Positions 11,354 through 23,271 are shown, counted from the stretch's first letter. The stretch is 64,000 nucleotides of DNA from Umbilicaria muhlenbergii (GCA_000611775.1 KK106986.1:744001-808000); one strand, 5' to 3'. Translations and numbers: made by a program. Notes: generated from the sequence alone by a model not told the origin.

Positions 11354-12883
11354 ATGGATTACTTAACAGCGGGTGTGTACTCATCGACCTTGGCTCTTCG
11401 CAATCTTTGCCCTGACTTTGAGTATCTAGACGTTGAATCGAGCATGCGAACGATCTTTCGCCGATGCGTACAATGCCCCGACACAACCCCTTCATGCCCG
11501 GTCTGTGCTGCCGATGAACAATGCTCGGTTTCGACAAAGTCATGTACTTCTTGCGCAGCCTCGTCGTGTGTCAAGATTGGTTCCATCAACCCGTCGCCAA
11601 ATCCCACCCCCGTTCATAAAGCACCAGTTGCAGGTGCCATCGCCGGAGGCGTGATTGGTGGGATTGTGGTCATACTACTCATCACATGGTTGGTCTGGAG
11701 GTTCTGCATCAAGAGGAAGCGGGAAGAATTCGATGAGACGTCATGGCCTGAAGAGAGTTTCGGCCCGGAAAAGGGCGGTGATCAGTTCACATTGCGAAGA
11801 GACCCAAGAGCGTCTACCCATACTGTTGGTTCGGTAGCTTCGACGGTACTCACTCGAGCCTCCAACATCATCCAGATTGCATATATCCCGGGTGTCACCA
11901 ACCGGTCTGTCGAATCATCTCCGGATCTGTTGGTGCCACCGGTCCCTCCCATTCCCGCCGCTTCAAACCAAAGCTCCAACGCATCAACCCCTCATTTTGC
12001 GCAGGACCAACACTTCTTTATACCAAACAATCTAGGAGACTCCGCATTCTCTGATTTTACAGATGATGGTCGTAGCTCCTTCGCTCGATCAAGTATTGCG
12101 CCTAGCATGGCCAGAAGCAGTGTCGCGACAACTATCTACCGTAACAACGCTGTCATCAATCCCGTCCCCGCCCAGACCGTTACCCGCGCCAAAGCTGTTG
12201 CTGTTAGTGTCAATCCGAGTGGAAAGAACAGCCCTACCGACACACCACGTGCCGGGACTCCACCAGTCCCTACGATTGACCAACGGCATGTACAGAGGCC
12301 CTTCAACACTGCCAGCTCAATCGTTGCTCGCTTAGGAACGCCGAAAGCTGTCACTGTTACAAAATCACCTTCGGTGAACACCGGAAACACCAGCACGGGC
12401 CTTGACTTATCCAACAGTGAGCATTCCCGGACACCGTTGGGAAAGCAAGTGTCTGTCCCTGACCCCGGTCGACACACTGGTACTTTTTCGACCTTTGATG
12501 ATGCTTCCAGTGACGAAGAAGCGCCCCATGTGGAAGCCCGCAAGAGTCTTATGGGCCATGGGCGTCTATCACCTGACAATGCCTTGGTCGAAAACGCCCC
12601 TTCGTCCAAGGAATCCCCTTTTAAGACACCCTCTTCTTCGCCTGAGACAAAGCCGTCGCCCCTCAGTTCCGCGTCCTTGTCTCCTCCGAGCGCTGGCCGG
12701 GACGGGCGACAACACAAGCATAAAAAGTCGGGTAGCTTGAACCAGATCATTGAAGAGGCGACGAGAAGAGCAAGTCGCGAACCAAGGCACGGTGGCTTAG
12801 GGAGTGTTGGGGGTACGAGTCCCGGCAATTGGAGGAAAGATGCAGGCCCCTTTTCCGACGCGCATATTGCCAGGACGCCGTAA
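11354..12883 (+). CDS. OPY2: Opy2-like membrane anchor of the HOG MAP-kinase pathway
   Basis: The frame encodes 509 residues from ATG 11354. A short extracellular region is Cys-rich at about residues 38-72 (CVQCPDTTPSCPVCAADEQC, then CTSCAASSC), the signature of the Opy2 domain. One transmembrane helix follows at about residues 92-118 (GAIAGGVIGGIVVILLITWL), then a basic stop-transfer patch RFCIKRKR and a ~390-residue Ser/Thr/Pro-rich cytosolic tail. In yeast, Opy2 recruits the adaptor Ste50 to the membrane in osmosensing. A possible 57-nt intron (11373-11429, branch CTGAC, end CTAG) preserves the frame; splicing it would give MDYLTADVESSMRTIFRRC, so the true protein may be 490 residues. The frame is also open upstream to 11258 but without an ATG. 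Confidence 0.82.
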   Translation: MDYLTAGVYSSTLALRNLCPDFEYLDVESSMRTIFRRCVQCPDTTPSCPVCAADEQCSVSTKSCTSCAASSCVKIGSINPSPNPTPVHKAPVAGAIAGGVIGGIVVILLITWLVWRFCIKRKREEFDETSWPEESFGPEKGGDQFTLRRDPRASTHTVGSVASTVLTRASNIIQIAYIPGVTNRSVESSPDLLVPPVPPIPAASNQSSNASTPHFAQDQHFFIPNNLGDSAFSDFTDDGRSSFARSSIAPSMARSSVATTIYRNNAVINPVPAQTVTRAKAVAVSVNPSGKNSPTDTPRAGTPPVPTIDQRHVQRPFNTASSIVARLGTPKAVTVTKSPSVNTGNTSTGLDLSNSEHSRTPLGKQVSVPDPGRHTGTFSTFDDASSDEEAPHVEARKSLMGHGRLSPDNALVENAPSSKESPFKTPSSSPETKPSPLSSASLSPPSAGRDGRQHKHKKSGSLNQIIEEATRRASREPRHGGLGSVGGTSPGNWRKDAGPFSDAHIARTP

Positions 12884-13231
12884 TTGATCCGCAGGGCTAG
12901 CGGCAATCAAGGATGTTTGGAGGCATAACTACGGGCGTCTATGGCGTATGTATATGGACGGAGTTCTACGGGTCTTTCCTAGGTTTCTTGGTGGTATATT
13001 GGTGACAGTTTCTCATCTTCTTCACATTTTTCGCCTCGCTTTGCAACGTACCACAGCTTAGGCCAGCCTTCTGCTGGCAAGGCAACTTGAAGAGCTTCAA
13101 AATACAATGATGCAGCTTTCTCGTAATACTGAGACCTCAATAGGATTGTGCCGGACATGTAAAAATCACAGATACGAACGTGACCCTCAGAGCTGTCAGT
13201 CCTGCCTTCAAGCTCCTCCCGAATTCAATGC
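12884..13231. other. Convergent 3' region
   Basis: This is the 3' flank of OPY2 and of the small minus-strand gene. No further feature is seen. Confidence 0.5.
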
Positions 13232-13759
13232 TCAACCAAAGCCAACCCTTGCATCGAATACGCCCAGGCACCTACGCCGCTTCACATACGCGATTGGTGG
13301 GCGCCGTGAGAGGTGGGGGGGGTGGTGGTGGTGGTGGTGGTGGTCGGAGCGGAGTGAAGAGCAGCCAGAAGAGAGTGTGAAAGGGTGAAGAGCAGACGTG
13401 CTAGCTAAAAAGTCAATTAGTGAAAGCCACAGCTATGGAATAGGAAGCATTGCATCTTACCTGCCCCTTTTTCGTAGGCTTCTTCATCAACCACGCAGTC
13501 TGACTGCCGTGGTTCAGACTCGGGCTCTGCCACACCGCCGCTGCCGTCATCGTTGGCATTGTCCTCAGAAGGAGACCTTGGTGGCGGAGTCGCTGGCGGA
13601 GATGTTGGGGGTGGACCGGAAGGTTCGGCGGGGATCAGATCCCGATACTCGATTTCTCCGGCGCTGCTCAGCACCGCATTGCGGAGTGCCAGAGTTAATT
13701 TCCTATGCACCATTAGCAATCATCTCACAGCTCAGCAGCACTGATCTCACGCACGTCAT
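13232..13759 (-). CDS. Small uncharacterised protein, three exons
   Basis: Exons 13759-13755, 13702-13461 and 13404-13232 join to 139 residues in a single open frame. The support is the two introns, 52 and 56 nt, each with a good donor (GTGCGT, GTAAGA), branch site (GCTAAT, ACTAAT) and acceptor (ATAG, TTTTTAG). The first coding exon is only 5 nt (ATGAC). The product starts MTKLTLALRNAVLSSAGE, runs into a Pro/Ser/Asp/Glu-rich acidic stretch, and after the second intron contains a run of about eight His residues coded by a CCA/CAC repeat. I recognise no family. The conserved-looking part is residues 1-30; the third exon may be 3' UTR if the real gene stops differently. Confidence 0.4.
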
Positions 13760-14807
13760 GATTGCTTTTCGATCTTAGTAGAAGAAAAATCATCATCGTG
13801 CAGCGTCTTATCGAAACCTGCGCCAACTTTAGTGCCCGCCGCTTAGGGCTTCATGAGCCAGGAATTACTACTTTTTGAACAATACGGAAATAATATTAAG
13901 TGCATGTAACAAACATTTGATTACCTATCTCAATTGTAAATACAAAGTGTCTTTCACCAGCTGCGTCGAGGAAAGCTCATGTCACAGAAAGTTACTTCAA
14001 CCCCTTTTCAAGGAGAGGTCAGAATCAGGCAAGATGTTCAGAGTAAGGTTGCAGTCAACCTGTATATCAGGTCAAATGCAGTCGTCTCACAATCTTGACT
14101 TGAAGATCACATCTGTCATATCAAAGGACAGGATGAGCGGCTTTATTCACGGAAACAGATGTGATATCTGTTATCTTCATGGATGAGTTGAGCAAGCAGG
14201 AATGAGATAAGGTCTCAGCTTGACGCGTGACGAAAAAGTCCCGAGGTGGGTTTGCGTAGTGACAGAAGACCAACTGGACTGATGAGAAGCATGTGCTAGT
14301 CTTGAGCGTCCTTGCACATGGAGCCCACTCCCTCTTGTCTCCAGCACGCGTGATCAGCTCATCTAGTCAGTGATCAATGAGAATGTCTATATCAAAGACC
14401 CCCAGTTTGCAACCATGGAAGGCGACGAGGATGGCCCCGTGCTATTAGCAGACGAGGCTTCTGACGAAGATGAAGGGAAGGAGGCAGTAGTGGTAAAAGA
14501 AGGAGAATTGGGAGAAGCATCTTGAGCGTGTTCATGACACGCTCGTAGCTACACTCACGAATCACCCTTCTGCAACATGATCCAATATTTTTCTTCATCT
14601 ACATATTGTGCTATGCTTTCTTGAGCGACGGCGCATGTTTTGCTTACATAGAGGGATGCGTTACTCAAGTACAGTTAAAGGTTCGACTTGCCTTGCCTGT
14701 TGTAGTATTGACAGTGGTACTACCCAGCCAATCTTGGCATAGACCGTGACCATGTACCTCCGCCCGTTCTACACACTCCAACCAGCGCTTCCCCCCCAAA
14801 AGAAACA
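13760..14807. other. Intergenic, DUG1 promoter
   Basis: This is the divergent region between the small minus-strand gene and DUG1. Short ORFs on both strands (for example 14392-14598 minus) show no domain. No gene is supported. Confidence 0.5.
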
Positions 14808-16550
14808 ATGGCTCCGGAGCTCAATAGCTACTTCGAACAGTATGGATCCGTCCCTCCCATCCCTCTAGCAGTTCCTCCAAGTATGCAGAGTTACCGATGA
14901 AGCTAATACCATGATCGTAAAGGGTAGACAAGCTATCTGAATCATTCATCGAACGTCAGTAATGCGATCCAGCACGCCGACTTCCAGACACAACTACTAA
15001 CTCATCAATCGTCAGGCCTCCGCAAAGCAGTTGCCATTCCCTCAGTCTCCGCCGATGAAGACCGCCGCCAAGATGTCGTCAGAGTCGGTCCCACCCCCCC
15101 TCCTCACTTCCGCCTCCAGCGGCCACTGACCCTATTTAGATGTCCGGATTCCTTGTCTCCGAACTCAAAACCCTAGGCGCACACGTCGAATCCCGACCTC
15201 TAGGGCCCCAACCCGGCAAAGAGCACCTCCAACTCCCCCCCGTAATCGTCGCCCGCTACGGCTCCTCCCCCTCCAAACGCACCATCCTCGTCTACGGCCA
15301 CTACGACGTGCAACCCGCGCTCAAAGATGACGGCTGGGCCACGGAGCCGTTCGAGCTCACCATTGACGACAAGGACCGCATGTACGGTCGCGGCAGCACG
15401 GATGACAAAGGCCCTGTATTGGGCTGGTTGAACTCTATTCAGGCGCACCAGGCGGCGGGCGTCGAATTCCCGGTAAATCTGTTGATGTGTTTCGAGGGTA
15501 TGGAGGAATACGGCAGTGAGGGACTGGACGACTTCATCGAGAAAGAGGCGAAGAAGGGCGGGTTCTTCGAGGCGGCCGACGCGGTCTGCATCAGCGACAA
15601 CTACTGGTTGGGAACCGAGAAGCCTTGTTTGACATACGGACTACGCGGTTGCAATTACTACAGCGTGGAGATCAAAGGGCCCGGGCAGGATTTACACAGC
15701 GGTGTTTTCGGCGGCGCAGCGCACGAGCCCATGACGGACTTGATGAGGATATTGGCCGGGCTGGTGGATACGCAGGGGAAGATCCTCATCCCCGGGATCC
15801 AGGATCTGGTCGCCCCTGTGACGGACGAGGAACAGAGCGTTTACGGCGACATCAGCTACACGATGGCCAACCTATACGACAGCCTAGGTAGCAAAACAGG
15901 CATCTACGACGACAAAGAGCGCACCCTGATGGCGCGATGGCGCTACCCGAGCCTGAGCGTGCACGGCGTCGAAGGGGCCTTTTCGGCACCGGGGGCCAAA
16001 ACCGTGATACCAGCCAAAGTGACGGGGAAATTCTCCATCCGCACCGTGCCGAACATGGAAATCGAGCAGGTCAACAAGCTGGTGTTCGAGCACGTGGAGA
16101 AGGCATTCGAGGAACTGGGCAGTAAGAACTCGATCAAGGTCTGGTGTCAACATGCGGGCAAGTGGTGGGTCGCGAGTCCGAAACACTGGAATTTCACCGC
16201 CGCGGCCAAGGCGGCGGAGAGGGTCTTTGGTGTCAAACCGGACTTGACACGCGAGGGCGGAAGGTTAGTTCCCCCCCTGCATTATTCTTTGCCACCCTTT
16301 CTTGTCTAAGCCCCCGTTCGTGGTTTTCGGTCTCGACTGACCCTTTGCCACACACTGCAGTATCCCTGTTACCATCACGTTTGAGCAGGCGACGGGGAAG
16401 AATGTGCTGCTTCTGCCTATGGGCAGCTCGACTGATGCGGCGCATTCGATTAACGAGAAGTTGGACAAGAGGAATTATATTGAGGGGACGAAGCTGTTGG
16501 GGGCTTATTTGCATTATGTGGCTGAAGAGCCGATGAGCAATGGCGCTTAG
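14808..16550 (+). CDS. DUG1: Cys-Gly metallodipeptidase (M20 family), glutathione turnover
   Basis: Five exons (14808-14839, 14923-14954, 15016-15083, 15140-16263, 16361-16550) join to 481 residues, a normal length for this cytosolic Zn-dependent peptidase, which cleaves Cys-Gly produced in glutathione degradation. Metal-binding motifs are visible: YGHYDVQPA (His-x-Asp), the bridging Asp in [10 protein letters not shown], the EGMEEYGS Glu pair, and the late His in [12 protein letters not shown]. The dimerisation-domain motif [13 protein letters not shown] is also intact. The N-terminus [20 protein letters not shown] is assembled only after splicing three short introns of 83, 61 and 56 nt. The final exon, supplying the last metal ligand, follows a 97-nt intron; reading through it would truncate the enzyme. 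Confidence 0.94.
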
Positions 16551-16978
16551 GGGTAAGTATGGTAGCGGAAATCGAACCATGGCATGAACACTTTTCACCG
16601 TTGTTTACAAGCACTTGCATGCTTCGGCACGGGGAACATGTTCTTCTTGCCGACTCTGCGGGGCCCGTCTCATGGCCAGCCCCTGAACATCAAGTCCTCG
16701 ATACCCGAAAGCCCAAATGAGAAGAGTGCCGAGCTCATGTGTATACGCATATCCAATCCCAACACCGGACTCGAGAAAATGCAGCCAACTGCCAGGCACC
16801 TGCGTGCCCCGACCGCCCGACGCTAATGTAAGCAAACGAATCAACGACATCACCCCGACCAAATGCAAGTATGAAGTATACACGACCCAGCCCCTTCCGC
16901 ACCCCACGCCTGCAGTCCGAACCCCCAAAATTCAATTACCATCATTGCCTGGCTCCCCTCCTCCAAAATAGCTCTCAT
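16551..16978. other. Convergent 3' region between DUG1 and RasGAP
   Basis: Transcription units converge here. The stretch next to 16979 is pyrimidine-rich and merges into the (CCCTCT)n repeat inside the RasGAP 3' coding end. No gene is seen. Confidence 0.5.
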
Positions 16979-19900
16979 CTACCCACCCTCCCTCTCCCTC
17001 TCCCTCTCCCTCTCCCTCTCCCTCGCCTTCCTCCTCAACCCGCCCACAAACTCCGTAAACCTCGCCTTCCCCACCGCCGCCAACCCATCCCTCCCCCCCG
17101 GACTAGTCGGCGGCGCTCCCCCCGCATGGTTCGCCCGATCATGTGGCGCCGACGTATCCAGCGAATAAAGACTCGAGCCCATGGAGCGATTCCCGCCACT
17201 GCCATTGTTGCCCGCACTCCCCGTGACTTCGCCTTCGTTGTCCGAGGCAGAAGCGGAGGCGTAGCGGAGTTTCGAGACGCCGGGGTCCCACACGCTGGAG
17301 GCGGAGCCGGGAGGGGTGATGATGACGGGGGAGGAGACGGAGTGGATGTCGTCGTTGTCGTCGTTGGTGCCATTGTCATCGACGGGGGCGGTGGGCCGGC
17401 GGGTGAGAGTCGAGGGTCGGCGGGCTGCGGCTTGGCGATCGAAATGGCTGTCCCGCAAACTGGTTTGTCGATCAGGTGGCGATGGCCCCGTCGTGGGGGC
17501 GGGCGATGGTGGTGGTAGTGGCTTGTTGGCCGCGCTTCCGTCGTCTGTCGCCCGCAAGCGCGCTTTCTTGTCCATTTGCTCTACCAGCTCTTCCCACTTG
17601 ACCTCGAGGACGCCGCTTGGACGCTCTGCTTGCTCGGCTTGACTGAGGCAGTCACGCGTTCGCTGCATCAGGGTTGTGCACAGCTCGTCAAACCTGGCCA
17701 CTTCTTCGCTCATGCCGGATTGTCTGCCGCCGCCGGTGGTTAGATTGCTGGGAGGATCCTGCTTCCCGTCCAGCCACAAGCCCACAAGCGCGGCACATTC
17801 CCTTGATTGGTCGATCAGATACGGCAGGCTGGGAAAGCCTTCCTTACTCGTAGCTGGTAACCTTCCCAAGATGGTGATGGGTGTTGCGTAAGACGGCGGG
17901 ATGGCAGAAGTGGCGCGGTCGGGAGAAATATCACAGATTATATCAATGAATGTCTTGAACTCGGTGCGGTGAGTGGCAAGGAAAGCGTTCATGGGCTCCA
18001 TCCAAGGCTCTTTGCTGCCGAATGTGGTCATGTTGGCAAGAGTCTGAAGAGATTTCGCAATCAGGGTCAGGGTGCGTTTAGCACGTGATTCAGGTTGGTC
18101 TGGGAGAAGAGATTGTCAGTTCGTCTTTCCATGCCGACTCAAGAACTTCAAGTGTCTATTCTCAGGCAGTGGATTGTGCTTTAAATTGGGGTTGCAGCTT
18201 ACCTTTGAGGAGGCCGAATATCTTAGGGTTCAGAACGGCAGGGCAAAAAAAGCGGAGGAACAAGAAGCCTGAGACGCTACTGTAGGTTACGGTGCGTAGG
18301 AAGTCACCATACCGATCCTCAGCACAGGCCCGTATATGTCGGAAGATCATGCGCAGTTCAGGTGGACACCGAGATGCTGAGGCGTAAATGGACTTCCAGA
18401 TGTTTTCGGTCAGGGCAATTAGATTACGCCAATTGCGTCGTAGATCGTCCGGATTAGGTACGCGGTTCGGGTCTACTTCACAGTCGGGATTACTTTCAGC
18501 AATATCTCTCAATTTCTCCATCAGTGTATCGTCAAGATATTCCTTGCCAACACGCCGCATGTGGAGGTCCAAAGCTTTCGTGAGAAGTGAATTTCCTCGA
18601 AAGAGAAGATTTGCCTCGACCGTTGCTGATTTACCGAGATCTCGCAGAAACAACTCCCTCTCAATACTAGACTCGTATGAGTCGTTTGATGCGATCCTTC
18701 TGCTGTACCGCAATCTGGAGATGTGTGTTTCTTTGTGGAGTCCATCAATCTCGTCCTCGACAAGCGACATGAGCCAATCGCCCGCCTGAGCGGAAACCTG
18801 GAAGATATTAAGTAAAGTCTCGGAAAGCTTTCGTAGGTCCGAAGGAACCATCTGAGAGATTTGCTGGGTTAGACTATTAGAGAATGAGTGAAGGAGTTCC
18901 GTCAGTTGCTGGTATTCGTGAGACATTAGTACCACCAAATCGTCAGCCTGGACCTTCATTAGAATCTCCCCAACAACGTGGTCCTGACCGTCTAGTATTG
19001 GCCACCGCTTTTCAGTATCAATTGCTCGTTGTAGATCGTCGAGTCGGAGGTCGACCTTCCCATAAGTAGTGTCAAGAGGAGAGATCTCGATATCGCCAAG
19101 CACGCTCAATGAGGTCAAATCGCTTTGGTCGAGTGCATAGTCGCCATGCGACACAAGTGTCCAATCCCTTTGTGCGGGATTGTGTACCTTGATAAGTACC
19201 AAAGCACTCGATAGCACGGGCGGTAGATCCACGAATTCGTAGTCTTCTAGCCAGAAAAGGTCGTTGTCTGGCTTCACCGCGGTCTTAGCCCTGAGCTCTC
19301 CGTCCAAGTGAATTTCAGCATGGTAACTGGCCATTGACCCATCCTTCTTGCTACTCATCTGTTGTAGAGACGGTGTGTGCAAGTCCTGAGGGCTATTCTC
19401 GGGGGTAGCGTACAGCCTAGCCTCTACAATACGCATTGAAAAGTGCCTTTCCACCCGAAACATATCAGCCATAAGAGCTTTTTGCAAATCTGTTGGGTTG
19501 GAAGATACGCTCGGATCAGCATTTGACAATGACTGCTCAGGACCGTAAAGCTCTGGTATTGTAAAAGCCCGCAGCAGTACGAACCAGACTTCGAAGAGAA
19601 CGCGACAGTCTAATCCTAGGTATACAGGATGCATCGAGAGGATCGGATCGGATGTAGAAGTATATTGCGGATAGATTGCGATACAATGTTCCTCCCCAAG
19701 AACCGACGAATCTAGCCGTTGTATCGCATACCGCGACAGCTGAGACAGCGGGATAACGGAGACCAGAGAAACATCAGATTCCCTGTAAAGATTCAAATGC
19801 CCATTCTCCTGGAGCGTGCATGATACTTTGCGCCAGGAGCTTGGCATTGGCCTTACTTGCCTGTTGCTAGATGTTCGACCGTAAGGCATTGGCGTTGATG

Positions 19901-21059
19901 CGCCAGATCTGATGTCTTTGTCCCAGTAGAGCATTTTGCCCACTTTGATGATAGCCGCGTCTTTGACCACGCTAGCCACCGAGTTCCGGCGTGGCTCCAC
20001 TGATCGTCGACCGGATATTGTAGCTGTCTGAGGTTTCGTCATCTTGTTCTGTACACCTTTAGGTCGAATGGGCTGCCAACATAGAAGCGCAGCAAGCCAT
20101 GAATCAAACGTTTCTAGCACATGTGGACGCAGATGAATACCTAAGCCTGAAGTATGAGTGCAAAGATCGAGAAAGGTCCCCCCGGTTTCTCTGTCATAGA
20201 GCGTCCGCACTTTACAGCCCCGTAGATCAGGGATCAGAGTCTTGGCATGTGAAACATCTCCTTTCGTCTGATAAATTAGACTGCCACTTGCGACGTTGAT
20301 GGCACAGTACCCCGACGACCATGCCCCTGCGCTCGAAGTCCGAAAAGAGAGGATACCGTGCATTCGTCCACAAGTTGTCTTCATTAACTGTAAGATCTTG
20401 CTAGTATCGCTGGTAGGACTGTGAAGAGGGCTGATACGACTGGTGGCCGAGTGGTTTCCGATAGGAGACAAAGCCCGGGGTGGAGACTTGACGAGCCTCT
20501 GCCGGTGTGCCTGCAACTGGGCCGATTGGTTTGCGGACGGTACCACTGAGGGAAATCCGATAGAGGAATCTTCTTCAGCCTCTTTCAACAGAGGCGCGCT
20601 CGTGCCATGAAGTGAGCCGAGGCGGTTTCGTGTCCTGGCCATCAACGACGTTGGTGATCTATCCCGCGCCTTTTCTTCTAGGGTTCGAGTCCGGGGTCGA
20701 ACAGATCCGTCTTTATAGTTTCCACTGGAGGTGCTGTTGCCATTGGAGCTAGATTGTAGATGCTGCTCACCGCGACGCTCAAAGTTACTCTTCGGGGCAT
20801 CATAGTGCAGAGAGGAGTTGGAAAGAGACAAGCCCGTGGATCCAGACGACGAATCGCTGGATCTAAGCACCAGCGGTGCGTCTGGTGTGACGGCTCGAAT
20901 GGTAGTGTCCACGAAGTCATCCGGATAGATTTGCCCATGCCTATCCTTCGAGGACGTCTTCTTACTAGTCCGCCGTTGCACGAATTGGGCATTGGGTTCA
21001 TGTACAACAGAGTTGCGCTTGTGCCCGTTGCGCTGCCTGCTTTCTAGCCGTTTCTCCAT
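16979..21059 (-). CDS. Ras-family GTPase-activating protein, Bud2/Cla2 type
   Basis: Two exons (21059-18203, 18099-16979) join to 1325 residues. The N-terminus is disordered, followed by PH-like and C2-like regions (around residues 240-680). The RasGAP domain follows with the arginine-finger segment LLFRGNSLLTKALD and the signature FLFLRFFCPAVLNP. Removing the 103-nt intron joins GLLK to DQPESRAKRTLTLIAKSLQT, the conserved end of the GAP domain. The layout resembles the fungal Bud2/Cla2 group, which act on Rsr1/Rap-like GTPases in polarity; neurofibromin/Ira-type GAPs are much larger. The Pro/Ser-rich tail ends in alternating Arg-Glu coded by a hexanucleotide repeat. The start is the first ATG of the large exon. 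An upstream frame with ATG at 21337 (MSERHHPVPSIQRSERIAVH) could supply an extra first exon. Confidence 0.85.
16988..17024. repeat. (CCCTCT)n microsatellite inside RasGAP 3' coding end
   Basis: About six hexamer units encode the Arg-Glu alternating tail of the RasGAP on the minus strand. Unit-number change would alter tail length without shifting the frame. Confidence 0.8.
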
Positions 21060-22119
21060 CTTTTGTGATACCAATGTACCTCAATGAAGTTGTTCTGGGC
21101 TTCTGTAGTGCTACTCTCATGCGATCATCCCAATAGACTAACGCGGCATGCCCTTCTGGGATCAGGCATGAGGTCTGCTTGGTCAGGTACCTTGGTTTCT
21201 TCCTCGTGTTGAAACACTGGATATGTCCACGAAGCAGTAGCAGTTGGAGAAGCCACACCGATCATACGGTCCCAGCCATGCACGGCGATGCGCTCACTGC
21301 GTTGGATGCTGGGGACGGGATGGTGCCTTTCCGACATCCGGATGCTCTGAGAAATGGGGAAATACTGGGCCTAAGCGTGGATCAATTAGCATACAGACTC
21401 ATTGGTCGTTTGCATCTGGTATTCTCATGCGCACCCGATTTACCTGGGTGTTACAGTGGCACCAAGACCCTGCGGCGCATGATATTTGCTCGGTTCTTGT
21501 GCCACGTCAGTAGTTGAAGCGAGTCGCTCCGGGGCAGAACGAGAGACTGCCGTTTAAGTACATGCTTTGGATTGCGTGGTTGGTAGACTACTATTTGGCA
21601 GAGTGTTGTGGAAAGGTCGCTGACGGGAGGGTGCCTGAGGTAGTGCAGGGTGCCGACCAGCCTAGTGCCTTATCGAAGGCATCAAGTTGGTAAGCTCCGA
21701 AGAACCCAACTTCAACACTGATTGGCAGCACCTTTGGATCTAAAAGATACCCCATACGGTAGCCCCATACAGTAGCTTGGAAAGCGGTCGATCCGGTGGA
21801 CACGGGGACAAGGGGATACGCAACCATGCCTATCCCCGCAAATTAAGACTAAGCACTGTAAGGTGCGATATTCTGCAAAGCTAAACTTTACGGTGGGAGA
21901 AGACAAGTTTACGATCGGATTGGTGACCCTCAGTGCTCGGTCGGGCAGATGGCTGTCGTGAGTTTTGTACTTGTGCGGTTACAGTAGACGAAATGCTTCG
22001 TGTGCTATTCATAGGATATAGATAGGATATCGCGGCCGTTAGGAAAGCATCAATAGCTGCGTGCAACAATATCGAACGCCCGTAGAAATCTAAAATTCAC
22101 TGCCAATATGATATGACGC
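21060..22119. other. Upstream region of RasGAP, possible extra first exon
   Basis: This lies between the RasGAP start and the 3' end of the next minus-strand gene. A minus-strand frame at 21125-21337 begins MSERHHPVPSIQRSER and contains GWDRMIGVASPTATASWTYP; it could be a 5' exon of the RasGAP gene, but I found no splice pair that joins it cleanly. Nothing else is seen. Confidence 0.35.
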
Positions 22120-23271
22120 TCATCCAGTGTTCATCATCCCTTTGAACGTATGCTCCGTAGCGCCATCGTCACCACCCACAGCACTGATGGGCTGGCTTCT
22201 GGCACCGCTTAGGTCTCCGCTGCGCGTCTTTCTCAAAGCTTGGCGCATTGTCTCAATTGTCAATTCGCCGCCTGTGGGCGGACTGTGGCCAACGTGAGAG
22301 GTTCCGTTCCCCCGTCCACCCCGGTTCGGAGACGTTTCCTGTCCCTTGAAGGAAGTGGATCCGCTCATGACTGGTGAGCCACCCAAGCTTTGTGAGGGCA
22401 CTGGTGACGGAGAACGAAAAGCCCCCACCGACAAGCCTGTACCTGAACCTCCGGCGAGGTGGCCCGGGTCTCGGCTGGTCGGGTAATCGACATGTTCCGC
22501 ATGTACGACGTCCGCAAAAGAAATAAAGCTAAGCCTGCGGACATCATTCGCGTCCAGTGCACCGTAATTCGATGCGGCATCATCGTTATCTGGATGAGCC
22601 ACAAGGTCATCTTGCCAAGCAGTACCGGTAGCTTCGCTACTGCCTGTCCCCGTCACTGTCACGGCAGCTGGCTGGTGTGCCGAGTGCATGACGATCTCCA
22701 CATTGTCCGGATTGAGATGATCGTCGGTAATTGCCACGGATGAGGCATCCAATACTGGGGGAATATGATTTTCGGTTGTAATGTGCGCTGGAATTGCCGG
22801 CGAGGCTGATGCATAAAGTCCGTCTTCTTGAACATTCCGTTCGAAGATCTGCGAAGATGCCGGCGAATGCATGCGCGGTGACGGAGAGTTCAGGTCGCGC
22901 CCCGGGGAGATAGGAGAGCCATATGGATGCGAAGTGGTATGAGTATGTGGGGGATCGTAAGCGGATTCGAGGGAGTGCAAAGGCGACAGAGGCTTCACCG
23001 CAGCGCTTGAGGCAATATTTGTAGGTGTTCCTGTAACAAGACCAGCATCTTTCTGCTTCTTGAGCTTCTCGTCCTCCTTTTTCTTCCCTAGATTCCAGAA
23101 TCTCCGCTTGCCCAACTTCGGGTCGGCTTCCAATGGTTCGCTGTCTGCACCGATAGTGGAAGCTGACGCGGGCAGCGCTGATTCGGAGAAACCCTCCTGT
23201 AGCAGCGGTACGGATGATGTTCTCGACCCAGGCTCAACATCTCTCGACTCATGGCCTTGTACAGCTGACAT
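22120..23271 (-). CDS. Conserved uncharacterised, largely disordered protein
   Basis: This single-exon gene encodes 383 residues, rich in Ser, Pro, Gly and Asp. Near the N-terminus is a basic patch GKRRFWNLGKKKEDEKLKK. Two blocks look under constraint: NYGALDANDVRRLSFISFAD, continuing with DVVHAEH, and GELTIETMRQALRKTRSGDL near the C-terminus. No catalytic domain, signal peptide or membrane helix is visible. The block pattern resembles fungal-specific proteins of unknown function, so I give no function. It is transcribed divergently from the mL58 gene. Confidence 0.7.
   Translation of the reverse strand: MSAVQGHESRDVEPGSRTSSVPLLQEGFSESALPASASTIGADSEPLEADPKLGKRRFWNLGKKKEDEKLKKQKDAGLVTGTPTNIASSAAVKPLSPLHSLESAYDPPHTHTTSHPYGSPISPGRDLNSPSPRMHSPASSQIFERNVQEDGLYASASPAIPAHITTENHIPPVLDASSVAITDDHLNPDNVEIVMHSAHQPAAVTVTGTGSSEATGTAWQDDLVAHPDNDDAASNYGALDANDVRRLSFISFADVVHAEHVDYPTSRDPGHLAGGSGTGLSVGAFRSPSPVPSQSLGGSPVMSGSTSFKGQETSPNRGGRGNGTSHVGHSPPTGGELTIETMRQALRKTRSGDLSGARSQPISAVGGDDGATEHTFKGMMNTG

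Noticed and set aside
12136-12906. 256-codon ORF antisense to OPY2
   Set aside because: It mirrors the codon bias of the real gene and has no domain.
20682-20692. GGTTCGAGTCC, a match to a tRNA B box
   Set aside because: Inside the RasGAP coding exon with no A box or cloverleaf around it.
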